Shown: one piece after another, positions 41,589 to 50,144 of the stretch
How the letters are laid out: each line of letters opens with the position of its first letter
How positions within the stretch are numbered: the stretch's first letter is position 1
Assembly: GCA_039679375.1 (NCBI GenBank)
Contig: JBDKVA010000102.1
Span: 1 to 64,000, forward strand
Direction: 5' to 3'
DNA: 64,000 bases
Origin: JBDKVA01 sp039679375
GTDB taxonomy: Bacteria; Bacillota; Clostridia; Acetivibrionales; DTU013
Notes under the pieces: generated by a model
Told to the model about the DNA's origin: nothing
What the model saw: the letters and a program-made list of their open reading frames with translations, nothing else
The model's database searches: none
Made by a program: the position numbers and the translations under genes

Positions 41589-44500
41589 CTATGTTTCAGC
41601 CTTCGTACCAGCTGCCTCCCGCATTAGCTGCCAAAGCTCGTCCTCCTTCATATCAGGCACGATGCGGTACCTGTTGTCCCGCAAGGATGTGTCAAACTGG
41701 CAGACAGAGCTGAAACTGCAGTACGTGCAGGCCGTCACCGTACGTTTTTTGTATGGACTGATGGCAACATTCCCATTCAATATTTCACTTCCTATGGAAG
41801 CAAGGGTTTTCCTGACATAGCCGCACAGCACGTTAAACTGATCCTTTGTGGCGGCTGATGACCTGCCCAGTGATCCATCCTTATTGATCCGCGCCGGGAT
41901 AATGAGCGAATCGCCAACGATCTGACTGTCCATTTCCCTTACAAGCTTCACATCCGCAAGCACGAGCCCTTTCATCCTCAGCTCACGCATAATGGCCTTT
42001 TCGATTTCCTCCCCGGTACTTTCCCTGTCACACCGGATCAACGGATCATCCAGCCTGAAATACAATATCCCGGCAGGAAGCATGTTACGTTTACCCCTCT
42101 GTCCGTTATCACTATCTGCCAGCCCATCCTGTTCATCCATCGCCAGCACAGCGTCCAGATAGGTGACCAGCTGCAGCTGGAGGCCATAATAAACATCCGC
42201 CAGCTTGAGCGCCTTATTCCCGGATTTGTAATCAATGATCCTGAGATACATACCGTTCTCGTTTTTCATTGTATCAATACGGTCAATCCTGCCTGTCATT
42301 TTAATGCATTCCCCTGACGGCAGCTCGATCGTTATCGGAGGATACCTTCCGACGTCCCCAAATTCAACTTCATAGCCGGATGGCTCAAAACTGCTTCTCT
42401 CTATGTGTTTGCCGATCAGCATGATTGCCTTTAAAACAGTCCTTTTCAGCCTGTCCGACAAATAAAGATATCTCCTGCTGCTTCCAAGGACGCCGCCCCC
42501 TTTTGCGGAAAGATGCCCTTCCACCAGCTTCGAAACCTGTCCGGCGCACCATTGCCTGTCAAGCCCCCGCCAGCTGATTCCGCCTTTAACAAGCAACCTT
42601 GAGAATTCATCGATCAGCTGGTGCATGAAGGTTCCCGCATCGACCGGATCAAACCGGAACATCCGCCTTTCTCCAGCCTTCAGCCCATATTTTACGAAAT
42701 AGGTGAAAGGACAGGACGCAAAGGACTCCATGCGGGAAACACTTGTAGACACCGGCTTCCCATAAAGCTTGGCAGCCCTGTTCCCTGTGAGCCGGTGTGC
42801 CTGATTTGTATAACCCAGTCCGTTTATGACACCGGCGCATTTTTCCTTCCATTTCTCATTCCCGGAAAACCATTTATATATAGCCTTCCATCCATCATGG
42901 ATGCTTTCTCCGTCATACCGCCTGCGAAGCTGTGCGGCAAGCTCATCAAAGGCCGGTTCCGGCGCTGCCGGCTGCGGCAGTCCATTTTCTTCAGAGCTAG
43001 CTATTGTGCTTCGCACTATTTCCAGCGGAAGGATCCTCTTTATCTCCGAAATGAGCCTGGACGGCCGTAAAGCCTTACCATCCCTGTCCGCCGCAGGATA
43101 ACTCAGCCATAGATACCTTGACGATGTTGCGAGAGCCATATAGACCATGAACCGCTCTTCAAGGCATCTGTTCTCTGTTTTGCCTGCCAATTCCAGCCCA
43201 AGCTCGTCCAGGCTGTCCCGGTCCGTATCCGAAAGCAGCCCCTCATCTCCCTTGCCGCCTGGAAAAACGCCGTCATTGGCGCCAAGGATATACAAAGCCT
43301 TGATATCATGGCATCTTGCCCTTTCAATACTGCCTGCAAGCACCTGGTCAAGCGCCGGAGGAATAAGCCCGATCTTATGCCCTGCAAAGCCTGCCGCAAG
43401 TATTTCTGAAAAACGCCCGGATCCCATTTCCTCCTCGCCAAGCACTTCTACAACCTGTGAGAACACATCCATGACAATATTCCATACCTGGCGGTATTCA
43501 TCCGACTTGTCGAGAAGGCCTTCGGCAGCAAATTTCCTTGAAAGTCCGTCTATTTTCTTATCTGCGCCGGTCTCACACAATAATTCAAATAATGCGGTGC
43601 AGAACACAACAGCGCTGGTCCCTCCTTTTGTCTTGCTTCTGAAGGATTGCAGCGGAGCAGCCAGCTGTTTCCTGGCTGAATTGATCCTTACGAGTTTCTC
43701 AGCCTCCTGCTGTAAAGGCCCGCCTTTCCTGCTTGCCGGCTCAACAGGGTAATCCCATTCATTCTCACGGGTCCAGGCATTTCCCCTTATCCCGTTGGCC
43801 AGCACATAGTTTTCAAGAAGATCCAGATCCTCTCTTTCTATGCCGGTCAGTCCAGTTTTTGCATATCTGAAAACTGCTTCATATGACCAGCTGTTTGTGA
43901 AAATATCAAGTACTGAAAGGATGAAAACAATAAGCGGATGTCCGTCGATATTTCTTTTGCCGTCGAAAAAGTAAGGTATGCCATATCGTGTGAATACGCT
44001 TTTAACGATGCTCCTGTAGCTTTCCGGGTTTCTCATTACCACGGCAATATCGCGGTACCGATAGCCTTCATCCCTGCAAAGCCTGATAATATCGCACGCT
44101 GCATTCTCCACCTCAGAGTGGATGTTTGCGGAAGATGACAGTTTAACATCACCGGTATATTTATAGAACTTGCTGTAGGGGTATTTATAAATGTTCCGCT
44201 CCAGATGGCCAAGCTCCTCTGAAGCTGCAAACCTTGGCAGGCAGGTTTTTACGGCAGCTCCCATTCCTATCGCCGCACTGTCTGCCGCAGCATCTGCCGT
44301 TCCAAGCGCAGCAGGCCTTTCTACCGCAATCCCGTCTGATGCGGCCAATCTGCAAAGTTTCACAGCCGTTTTCCTGACCGGTGCAAATGCCATTGCTGCG
44401 CCGCAATCCGGCTCATCTGAAAGGCAATCCGTGCAAAGGCAGACATTCACACGTGCTGCCTTCTTGAGCAGCTTTCCAATTACCTTATATTCCTGGGGTG

Positions 44501-45122
44501 TAAAGCCCGAAAATTCATCAATCCATATTTCTGCACCATCGAACTGCGTTGACCAGTCCAGCTTTTTACATAATTCAACCAGATCGTCGTCTGCATCCAT
44601 ATATCCTTCATGCAGCAGTTTCTCAAATTCCGTATAAACCAGTGCCAGGTCATGCAGCTTATCCTTCAGCGGCTGCCCGTCTTCAAGCTTTTCCATGGCT
44701 TCAAACAATTTTTCAGGCGAAACATCATATCGTTTGAATTCGGTAATAGCGTCGGACAGCACATCAGTAAAACCTTTCCGCAGAGCGGCTTTTGAGAATA
44801 TCTTCAATTCGCTTCCCAGCCTGTCCATCGTTTTGAACAGCAGCATGCTTTTCCCGGCTGCGTTAAGATGGCGCTTCGATATGCCTCCAACCTCGCTGAA
44901 CACCCTGAATGCCAGCCTTCTGAAGCTAAGTACCTCAGCTCTTAAAACACCCGGTGATCCGGCAGTCCTGGCCAGGTTTTTCTCTGCCTGAAGCGAAAAC
45001 TGCTCCGGTATGATAAGTATAAGAGGATGCGTTCCCCCGGCATCGAGTTCATTTTGCATTTCTTTCAGGCAGAAGGCCGTCTTGCCGCTTCCCGCCCGTC
45101 CATATATGATTCTTAGCCCCAT
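41589..45122 (-). CDS. addB: AddB, nuclease/pseudo-helicase subunit of AddAB
   Basis: 1177 residues from the ATG at 45122 behind GGAGG; the longer open frame to 45251 has no ribosome site. N-terminal Walker A GRAGSGKTAFCLKEM; C-terminal RecB-type nuclease with RIIDYKSGNKALKLADV; iron-sulfur cysteines in ESFASCPFTYFVKY and the C-terminal CTYCSFSSVC, the 4Fe-4S staple typical of AddB. Partners AddA downstream. High length and motif agreement with the family. Confidence 0.95.
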   Translation of the reverse strand: MGLRIIYGRAGSGKTAFCLKEMQNELDAGGTHPLILIIPEQFSLQAEKNLARTAGSPGVLRAEVLSFRRLAFRVFSEVGGISKRHLNAAGKSMLLFKTMDRLGSELKIFSKAALRKGFTDVLSDAITEFKRYDVSPEKLFEAMEKLEDGQPLKDKLHDLALVYTEFEKLLHEGYMDADDDLVELCKKLDWSTQFDGAEIWIDEFSGFTPQEYKVIGKLLKKAARVNVCLCTDCLSDEPDCGAAMAFAPVRKTAVKLCRLAASDGIAVERPAALGTADAAADSAAIGMGAAVKTCLPRFAASEELGHLERNIYKYPYSKFYKYTGDVKLSSSANIHSEVENAACDIIRLCRDEGYRYRDIAVVMRNPESYRSIVKSVFTRYGIPYFFDGKRNIDGHPLIVFILSVLDIFTNSWSYEAVFRYAKTGLTGIEREDLDLLENYVLANGIRGNAWTRENEWDYPVEPASRKGGPLQQEAEKLVRINSARKQLAAPLQSFRSKTKGGTSAVVFCTALFELLCETGADKKIDGLSRKFAAEGLLDKSDEYRQVWNIVMDVFSQVVEVLGEEEMGSGRFSEILAAGFAGHKIGLIPPALDQVLAGSIERARCHDIKALYILGANDGVFPGGKGDEGLLSDTDRDSLDELGLELAGKTENRCLEERFMVYMALATSSRYLWLSYPAADRDGKALRPSRLISEIKRILPLEIVRSTIASSEENGLPQPAAPEPAFDELAAQLRRRYDGESIHDGWKAIYKWFSGNEKWKEKCAGVINGLGYTNQAHRLTGNRAAKLYGKPVSTSVSRMESFASCPFTYFVKYGLKAGERRMFRFDPVDAGTFMHQLIDEFSRLLVKGGISWRGLDRQWCAGQVSKLVEGHLSAKGGGVLGSSRRYLYLSDRLKRTVLKAIMLIGKHIERSSFEPSGYEVEFGDVGRYPPITIELPSGECIKMTGRIDRIDTMKNENGMYLRIIDYKSGNKALKLADVYYGLQLQLVTYLDAVLAMDEQDGLADSDNGQRGKRNMLPAGILYFRLDDPLIRCDRESTGEEIEKAIMRELRMKGLVLADVKLVREMDSQIVGDSLIIPARINKDGSLGRSSAATKDQFNVLCGYVRKTLASIGSEILNGNVAISPYKKRTVTACTYCSFSSVCQFDTSLRDNRYRIVPDMKEDELWQLMREAAGTKAET

Positions 45123-45379
45123 GATTGCCTCCAAAATTATACCCGCCGAATAATAAAAGTTAACGGGGCGACAATGTATATAGTTTATTCTATCATACGG
45201 TACCCGAATAGTGAATAAATTAGGCAAGACTCCGCTATGTTCCATAAACACAAAAAGAAAGGTTGCTCATCGCTTCCTTCCTTTTCACAAACTTTATAAG
45301 CAAAAATATTAAGTTTGAACCTTACTCTACTGACTCAAGCGTTTATATACTCTTAATTTCCTTATTTCATATTCTATCG

Positions 45380-45526
45380 TCAAGCGATCTTCTTCAGTCC
45401 GGTCGTATCTTCCTCGTACAAATTTCTGGCTGAATCAAAATTCTTAATATCGGTGTACCCGATCAGCTTCATTTTAGGACTTTTGTCGATATAAACAAAA
45501 GAATAATTGCCGCTTTTCTCTTCCAT
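45380..45526 (-). CDS. Small ORF, 48-residue protein
   Basis: 48 codons from ATG 45526, starting MEEKSGNYSFVYIDKSPKM and ending TTGLKKIA. Composition is that of a real soluble protein, charged with no low-complexity, and it resembles a single small beta-alpha unit. A purine-rich GGAAGG lies 12 bases upstream, rather far. An extended -10 promoter (TGGTATAAT) precedes it by about 50 bases. No homologue recognised. Moderate-to-low confidence. Confidence 0.45.
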   Translation of the reverse strand: MEEKSGNYSFVYIDKSPKMKLIGYTDIKNFDSARNLYEEDTTGLKKIA

Positions 45527-45575
45527 AAATTATATCATCCTTCCTGCAATGAATTCTACATAACTTTCTATTAAT

Positions 45576-45584
45576 ATTATACCA
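45576..45584 (-). promoter_or_regulatory. Extended -10 promoter of the 48-residue ORF
   Basis: Minus strand TGGTATAAT, the TGn extended -10 element, about 50 bases before the ATG at 45526. Confidence 0.45.
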
Positions 45585-45854
45585 CAGTTATGCAATAAAT
45601 GCTGCATATTTTATAAATATTTTTAATATTTGCAGGATAATATTCAAATATCTGTTTGTAGGATATAAATGTCAAATCTTCATTTCCAGTAAACAGGCAT
45701 GCCAAACATGTTTCAAAAACTATGATAAAATCGAATAATACTGTAGTGAAGAAGCTATCCGGCATAACAGGTAAAATTATTTTTTGAACTCATGTCTAAA
45801 AAGGGGAAACTTATACGGATATATATAATAGAGAAACAGCATTGAGGTGAAGAA

Positions 45855-46397
45855 ATGAAGGACGAAGATATATACCGGCTAATAAAAGCACGTAATCAGG
45901 ATGGACTGTCAAGACTCTTTGACAAGTATGGAAAGCTGATTATTTATATTATAAAGAATACCGGCTGTTCCGATGAAGAGGACATATCGGAGTGTGCAAG
46001 CGATATCCTGTACGCTGTATGGAGGAGAATCAATAAGTTTGATGAAACTAAATCGTCATTTAAAACCTGGGTTATTATTGTGGCGCGCGGTTGTGCTATT
46101 GACTATTTGAGAGAAAAACGCAAATATAAAAACCTGATTTCTATGGAAGATATAAAGGAATTTTATTCGGGCGAGAATGTTTTTGAAATAACAGATTATA
46201 ACGAAATAATAGGATTGCTACAGGAACTGCCTCCTCCGGACAATGTTATTTTTTACAGGCGTTTTGTTTTAGGTGACAGCGTGCTTGAAATTGCAAAGCT
46301 TCTCAACCAAACAACAGATAATATCTATAAAAGAATAACAAGAGGAAAAGAAAAACTTAAGAATCTGATGACGGGGGAGGGATTTTGTAATGTCTGA
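45855..46397 (+). CDS. ECF-type RNA polymerase sigma factor 1
   Basis: 180 residues; GAGGTG ribosome site. Region 2: LSRLFDKYGKLIIYIIKNTG through DILYAVWRRINKFDETKSSFKTWVIIVARGCAIDYLR (core binding and -10 recognition). Region 4: LPPPDNVIFYRRFVLGDSVLEIAKLLNQTTDNIYKRI-type helix-turn-helix at about 123-170. The last eight bases overlap the downstream DUF4179 gene, so sigma and anti-sigma are coupled. GGGGAAACTT near 45800 could be an autoregulated -35. Signal unknown, probably envelope stress. Confidence 0.9.
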   Translation: MKDEDIYRLIKARNQDGLSRLFDKYGKLIIYIIKNTGCSDEEDISECASDILYAVWRRINKFDETKSSFKTWVIIVARGCAIDYLREKRKYKNLISMEDIKEFYSGENVFEITDYNEIIGLLQELPPPDNVIFYRRFVLGDSVLEIAKLLNQTTDNIYKRITRGKEKLKNLMTGEGFCNV

Positions 46398-47823
46398 GAA
46401 TGATAAAAGGTATTTAGATGATTTTGTAAAAGATCTTGATGTAACCGGGCCTGACATTGACAGCAGAATGAAACATCGAATCCTTGATAAAACATATAAA
46501 AAGCTGAGATATGGATGGTTTTCTGTAAGAAACATTGCAGCAGCCTGTTTACTTGTATTTGCAGTTTCCGCAATGATCCCCAATACACCGGTGAATGCGT
46601 TATGTCAGAAAATATTTTCTTTTATACCCGGAGTAGGCGTAGTTCAGAGTAATAAAGGCAGCGGTGAAATAAAAAGCGTTTTAAAAGAACCGGTTAAGAT
46701 CACTGACGGTGATGAATTTATCGAAATCAAAACAGCCTATGTTAAAGATAATACTCTGAACGTATCAGCTAAAACTAACGTCGGAGCAATTGATGCAGGT
46801 GAATTCAAGGATGCGGCAGAATTAAAAAAATTCTTTTCCGGAGAGACATCGCCCGAGATTTACCTGTTGAGCGGCAATGAAAGACATAAGTCCATTCAAA
46901 CTCAAAGGAGCGGCCCATCCTTTGAAACAAGGGTATATTCAATTAATGCAGGGTTCACTTTAAACAATGATGACTTAAACATGCAAACCTTTAAATTGGA
47001 GTTGGAAGGCTTTGATAAGACAGTTGAAATCAAAATGTCGCCTGCCGAATCAGGTACAGTTCCCCAGGACTTAGGGAGAGTTGCAGTTATTGACGATGTT
47101 ATGGTATTTGCTGATATCAACAGGACGGGTAATGCTCTAGAAATACTGCTGAGTGCTGTTGCACCCAAAGAATATAATAACATCAGATTCAGCCTTTTTG
47201 ATATCGAAAAAGAGCTGTTTCAAAACGGCGTGTATATAGTTGATGAAGAGGGCAGCGTATACGAAGCCGACGATGAAATGAGAAAACAAAACAGCAGCGA
47301 TATGAATAGCTTTTACTTTAACATACCGCAGAATAAAAAGGGTCTTAAATTAGTTGTCCCGCAAATCTTATATACCAAGCAGTATTATAACGGTGATATT
47401 AAAATTAACATGCCGAAAAAGGGAAAAGATGCAGTAATAAACAGGCAGATAGACTTGAATGAAAGCACTGTTCAAATTGAAAAAGCATCCTTCATTCCGG
47501 CAAATGACCCATTACTGCCGGACGATTTCAAGCCTTTTGACTGCCTGAAAATAGATGCGGGCGCCAGTAGGCAGAATAACTCCAGAGAGGTTATATGCAG
47601 GGTAATACCCGATATACAGGTTAAACGCAGCATGCAGTTATCAGACTGGATGTCCGGTTATATTAGGGTGTCAAACAGCGTTAATGCCGAATTATGGAGC
47701 AGAAATAAGCAACGCGGATATTCAATTGTACAGTTCGAAAATATGGATAAAGCCGGTAAGATCCTTCTTAACTTTGATGTAGAATGCGCAATGATCGGGC
47801 CATGGGAGATTGAAATAGAGTGA
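46390..47823 (+). CDS. DUF4179 membrane protein, probable anti-sigma factor 1
   Basis: 477 residues. Short cytoplasmic N terminus (1-45) that would hold the sigma factor, a membrane segment about 46-66 (NIAAACLLVFAVSAMIPNTP), then a large extracellular part starting with the DUF4179-like block CQKIFSFIPGVGVVQ and ...EFIEIKTAYVKDNTLNVSA, and two later beta-rich domains. Overlap with the sigma gene and this architecture are typical of clostridial anti-sigma factors released by regulated proteolysis. No zinc-finger HxxxCxxC motif, so it is not a ZAS-type anti-sigma. Confidence 0.8.
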   Translation: MSENDKRYLDDFVKDLDVTGPDIDSRMKHRILDKTYKKLRYGWFSVRNIAAACLLVFAVSAMIPNTPVNALCQKIFSFIPGVGVVQSNKGSGEIKSVLKEPVKITDGDEFIEIKTAYVKDNTLNVSAKTNVGAIDAGEFKDAAELKKFFSGETSPEIYLLSGNERHKSIQTQRSGPSFETRVYSINAGFTLNNDDLNMQTFKLELEGFDKTVEIKMSPAESGTVPQDLGRVAVIDDVMVFADINRTGNALEILLSAVAPKEYNNIRFSLFDIEKELFQNGVYIVDEEGSVYEADDEMRKQNSSDMNSFYFNIPQNKKGLKLVVPQILYTKQYYNGDIKINMPKKGKDAVINRQIDLNESTVQIEKASFIPANDPLLPDDFKPFDCLKIDAGASRQNNSREVICRVIPDIQVKRSMQLSDWMSGYIRVSNSVNAELWSRNKQRGYSIVQFENMDKAGKILLNFDVECAMIGPWEIEIE

Positions 47824-47824
47824 A

Positions 47825-47870
47825 AACCCACCCTTACCCTTATTTGAGAGTAAGGGTGGGGTCCTTTCTC
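47825..47870. terminator. Bidirectional terminator between the two sigma modules
   Basis: CCCACCCTTAC, 11-base loop region, GTAAGGGTGGG with T-rich sequence after it (CCTTTCTC) and A/T-rich on the other side (minus GTTTTCACTC). Sits between convergent stop codons at 47823 and 47884. Confidence 0.8.
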
Positions 47871-47883
47871 ACTGTACACTGTA

Positions 47884-49353
47884 TTATTTTTTAAGTTCCA
47901 GTTCTGTCTCTATTTCTGAAGGTATCAGATATCCGGGAAACGCAAACTCCATATCGTAGGAGGCACGCTTTTCGACTTCGAATTCACTTATACTTTTTGA
48001 GATTTCTTTTCTACCCTGCGCATCAGGCGACCATGAATAGTTATCCCAACCGCTTGACTTCGCACCCTCATTATTCACAATATTCAGCCCTTGAAGCCTG
48101 AGTGTGTTATCATTCAGGTACTCAAACTTCACTATAAGTGTTCCTTCATTCCATGCTGCTTGAGTTATACTTATTTCTTCGCCCATGTACAGAAGTTTTT
48201 TGGGATATTGTTCATCCAGACTTAAAGTAAAGCTTCTGCCCTCTTCACTTCCTATCCTTATACCGTCAAAGCAGAAGTATAACTTTTCAGGCTGCCTGTC
48301 AAAATAGGTTGAGGGAACAAAATACAGTGTACTTCCATCAGAACTGTTGCTCCTCCAAACTATATCTCCACTCTTGTAAATGTTACCTTTTTCATCCTTT
48401 AAATGAGGGTTCTCAAAGCCGGTAAGGAAATAACCGTTTTCCATGTTAAAGCTTACATCAAGCTTCATCCTTGTCGGACTGATGGTAAGGCTGTTAATCA
48501 TAATTTCAGTATGCTGCAGAACAATATTCCTGTTTTGGTTATATATAGTTGAAGGTTTAAACTCTGATGCATCAAATGCAAGCTGTATGTTTTGGAATGA
48601 ATGAACCTCTTTATCTCCATTTTTAATCTTTAGCCCCAGGTTGATTACATCCGGTTCTTTTTTTATAAAAGCTGCCGCTTCGCCGGGATCAAAGGATTTT
48701 TCAACACTAAAGGCCAAGAATTCACTGTTTTGTTCATGAGAGGTCATGGTATATCCCTCATTATCAAAATCTTTAAAATCAAATTGTAAATGCAGATTAT
48801 CCCTTCTATCCTCTAAAGAAACCTCTTCACCTGCCCTGGCTGGTTTATTACCATCCTGTACTGCAGGCGGCGTACTTCCCTTTTCAGTAAGCATACCGGC
48901 TATTTCAGGACCGGCCGCAACTACAGAAAATCTTAAGCGGTCTTCATCAAAAAATATATCGGTAATTTCAAGTATAAAGCCATCCTGTTCAACTGTTATA
49001 GGGCTGATACCTCCATAGCCGTGTTCCTGGGCATTCCTTATACCTCTGTCGCCTCTCAGCCAGTCTACTACAGTTGCAAAGCCCGGGATTTCCGCTGCGT
49101 AGGATGCAATTACAGGACTGAACCGTATGCTGACTATAAATGCAAGGATAAATAGAAACGATGCTGCAATAATATATCTTGCTGCCCGAATTGGCCGCTT
49201 AAGTGTGGAAATCCTTTCGTTTATTTTCTGTTCCAGCTCATTGGGTACGACAATGTCATCCTTTTGAATATTTTGAATATACTGATCCAGCATTTTTTCG
49301 TCAGAACTTATTTCGCTAATGTTTTTGGAGTACATTTCATTAATGCTTTTCAT
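47884..49353 (-). CDS. DUF4179 membrane protein, probable anti-sigma factor 2
   Basis: 489 residues. Cytoplasmic helix-rich N terminus (1-55), membrane segment about 58-80 (RYIIAASFLFILAFIVSIRF), then DUF4179 with EIPGFATVVDWLRGDRGIRNAQEHGYGG, the signature of the family, followed by beta-rich extracellular domains including DEKGNIYKSGD. Its ATG overlaps the stop of the upstream sigma gene (ATGA), so the pair is translationally coupled. Same architecture as the protein at 46390 but clearly diverged. Confidence 0.85.
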   Translation of the reverse strand: MKSINEMYSKNISEISSDEKMLDQYIQNIQKDDIVVPNELEQKINERISTLKRPIRAARYIIAASFLFILAFIVSIRFSPVIASYAAEIPGFATVVDWLRGDRGIRNAQEHGYGGISPITVEQDGFILEITDIFFDEDRLRFSVVAAGPEIAGMLTEKGSTPPAVQDGNKPARAGEEVSLEDRRDNLHLQFDFKDFDNEGYTMTSHEQNSEFLAFSVEKSFDPGEAAAFIKKEPDVINLGLKIKNGDKEVHSFQNIQLAFDASEFKPSTIYNQNRNIVLQHTEIMINSLTISPTRMKLDVSFNMENGYFLTGFENPHLKDEKGNIYKSGDIVWRSNSSDGSTLYFVPSTYFDRQPEKLYFCFDGIRIGSEEGRSFTLSLDEQYPKKLLYMGEEISITQAAWNEGTLIVKFEYLNDNTLRLQGLNIVNNEGAKSSGWDNYSWSPDAQGRKEISKSISEFEVEKRASYDMEFAFPGYLIPSEIETELELKK

Positions 49354-49859
49354 GCCTCACTAACCTCCAATCTGCTTTTAAGAACCTTAAGGTTGCCGTA
49401 AATCCTTGTTTTAACCGTACCTGTAGGCATATCCGTTGCTGCTGCTATTTCTTCAAGTGTATATCCCATATAGTACTTCATATAGATCAGCAGCCGGTCT
49501 ATTGCCTGAAGCTGGCCTAAAACCTTGTTGAGATCCAGGTTTTCATCTTTATGGCTTAAATCAGTCAGCATAAAAATATCGTCCGCCAGATATTCAACCT
49601 TTTTCCTGTTTCTAAGCTGCAGCTTGCATTCGTTTATAATGATTCGAATAAACCATGTTTTAAAGAACCTGGGTTCCTTTAATTTCTTCAGATTGCAGAA
49701 AGCCTTCTCTACGGCATCACATACGGCATCCATGCTATCCTCCTCGTTTCGGAGATAACAATAGGCAACCCGGTATGCCTGATCCCTTACCATGGCAATT
49801 ATTTGTCCGAAGCTTTCACGGTCACCCTTTATGGCCTTCCTAACCAGCAATTCATCCAT
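49350..49859 (-). CDS. ECF-type RNA polymerase sigma factor 2
   Basis: 169 residues from the ATG at 49859, seven bases after AGGAAG; a TTG six codons upstream overlaps that site. Region 2 includes AYRVAYCYLRNEEDSMDAVCDAVEKAFCNL and FKTWFIRIIINECKLQLRNRKK; region 4 DRLLIYMKYYMGYTLEEIAAAT with TGTVKTRIYGNLKVLKSRL. Upstream, minus strand, AAAAC-N16-GCATCTAA (49881-49909) resembles ECF promoters (AAC at -35, CGTC-like -10), suggesting autoregulation. Coupled to its DUF4179 partner. Confidence 0.9.
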   Translation of the reverse strand: MDELLVRKAIKGDRESFGQIIAMVRDQAYRVAYCYLRNEEDSMDAVCDAVEKAFCNLKKLKEPRFFKTWFIRIIINECKLQLRNRKKVEYLADDIFMLTDLSHKDENLDLNKVLGQLQAIDRLLIYMKYYMGYTLEEIAAATDMPTGTVKTRIYGNLKVLKSRLEVSEA

Positions 49860-49880
49860 GTCACAACTTCCTTTCAAACA

Positions 49881-49909
49881 TTAGATGCATATATGAGGCA
49901 GAAAGTTTT
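49881..49909 (-). promoter_or_regulatory. Candidate autoregulated ECF promoter
   Basis: AAAAC, 16 bases, GCATC(TAA) on the minus strand, about 25-50 bases before the ECF sigma gene. Fits the AAC / C(G/A)TC layout of extracytoplasmic-function promoters. No second copy found in the window before the partner module. Confidence 0.4.
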
Positions 49910-49954
49910 AATTTCTTCTTATTTACTCGACTTTTCCAGTGCAAATTTTCTCAA

Positions 49955-49990
49955 AAAGCGAGATTGCCACGCTTCGCTCGCAATGACATT
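49955..49990. repeat. Widespread palindromic repeat GCGAGATTGCCACGCTTCGC
   Basis: The core GCGAGATTGCCACGCTTCGC is followed by TCGCAATGACA. This family of short repeats (reverse complement starts TGTCATTGCGAG) occurs in many unrelated bacterial genomes. Alternative dyads GCGA/TCGC and ATTGC/GCAAT. Located in the non-coding gap between the sigma gene and the calcium-loop protein. Confidence 0.75.
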
Positions 49991-50051
49991 ATACACCCTG
50001 AATTGTCGTTAAAAATAAAACAAATTTATCTATCATTCTTTTCCATAACAT

Positions 50052-50094
50052 GCCGATAAATATAGCAGTGGTAGTTCCGGTTACGGATAACCGG
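50052..50094 (+). promoter_or_regulatory. GCCGATAA flagellar-type -10 and adjacent dyad
   Basis: GCCGATAA (50052-50059) matches the sigma-D/FliA -10 core; no TAAA 15 bases upstream, so support is partial. A perfect dyad CCGGTTA-CGGA-TAACCGG follows at 50077-50094, between this site and the gene at 50145. Confidence 0.3.
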
Positions 50095-50144
50095 TTCAAA
50101 CGCTCTTACATTCTTAACTCATATAATGCAGGGAGGCATGGACT

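Larger units (their letters stand above)
45123..45854. other. Intergenic region upstream of addB and the first ECF sigma gene
   Basis: 732 bases. Contains the 48-codon ORF at 45380-45526 and its extended -10 promoter (both listed). A TTAACT-N16-TATAAT match at 45136-45163 sits too close to the addB start to leave room for the ribosome site. Before the sigma gene, GGGGAAACTT (about 45800) could be an ECF-type -35. The rest is AT-rich with no recognised feature; a 62-codon minus frame at 45577-45765 lacks a ribosome site. Confidence 0.45.

Noticed and set aside
45136..45163. TTAACT-N16-TATAAT before addB
   Set aside because: Transcription would begin in the addB ribosome site, leaving no usable leader.
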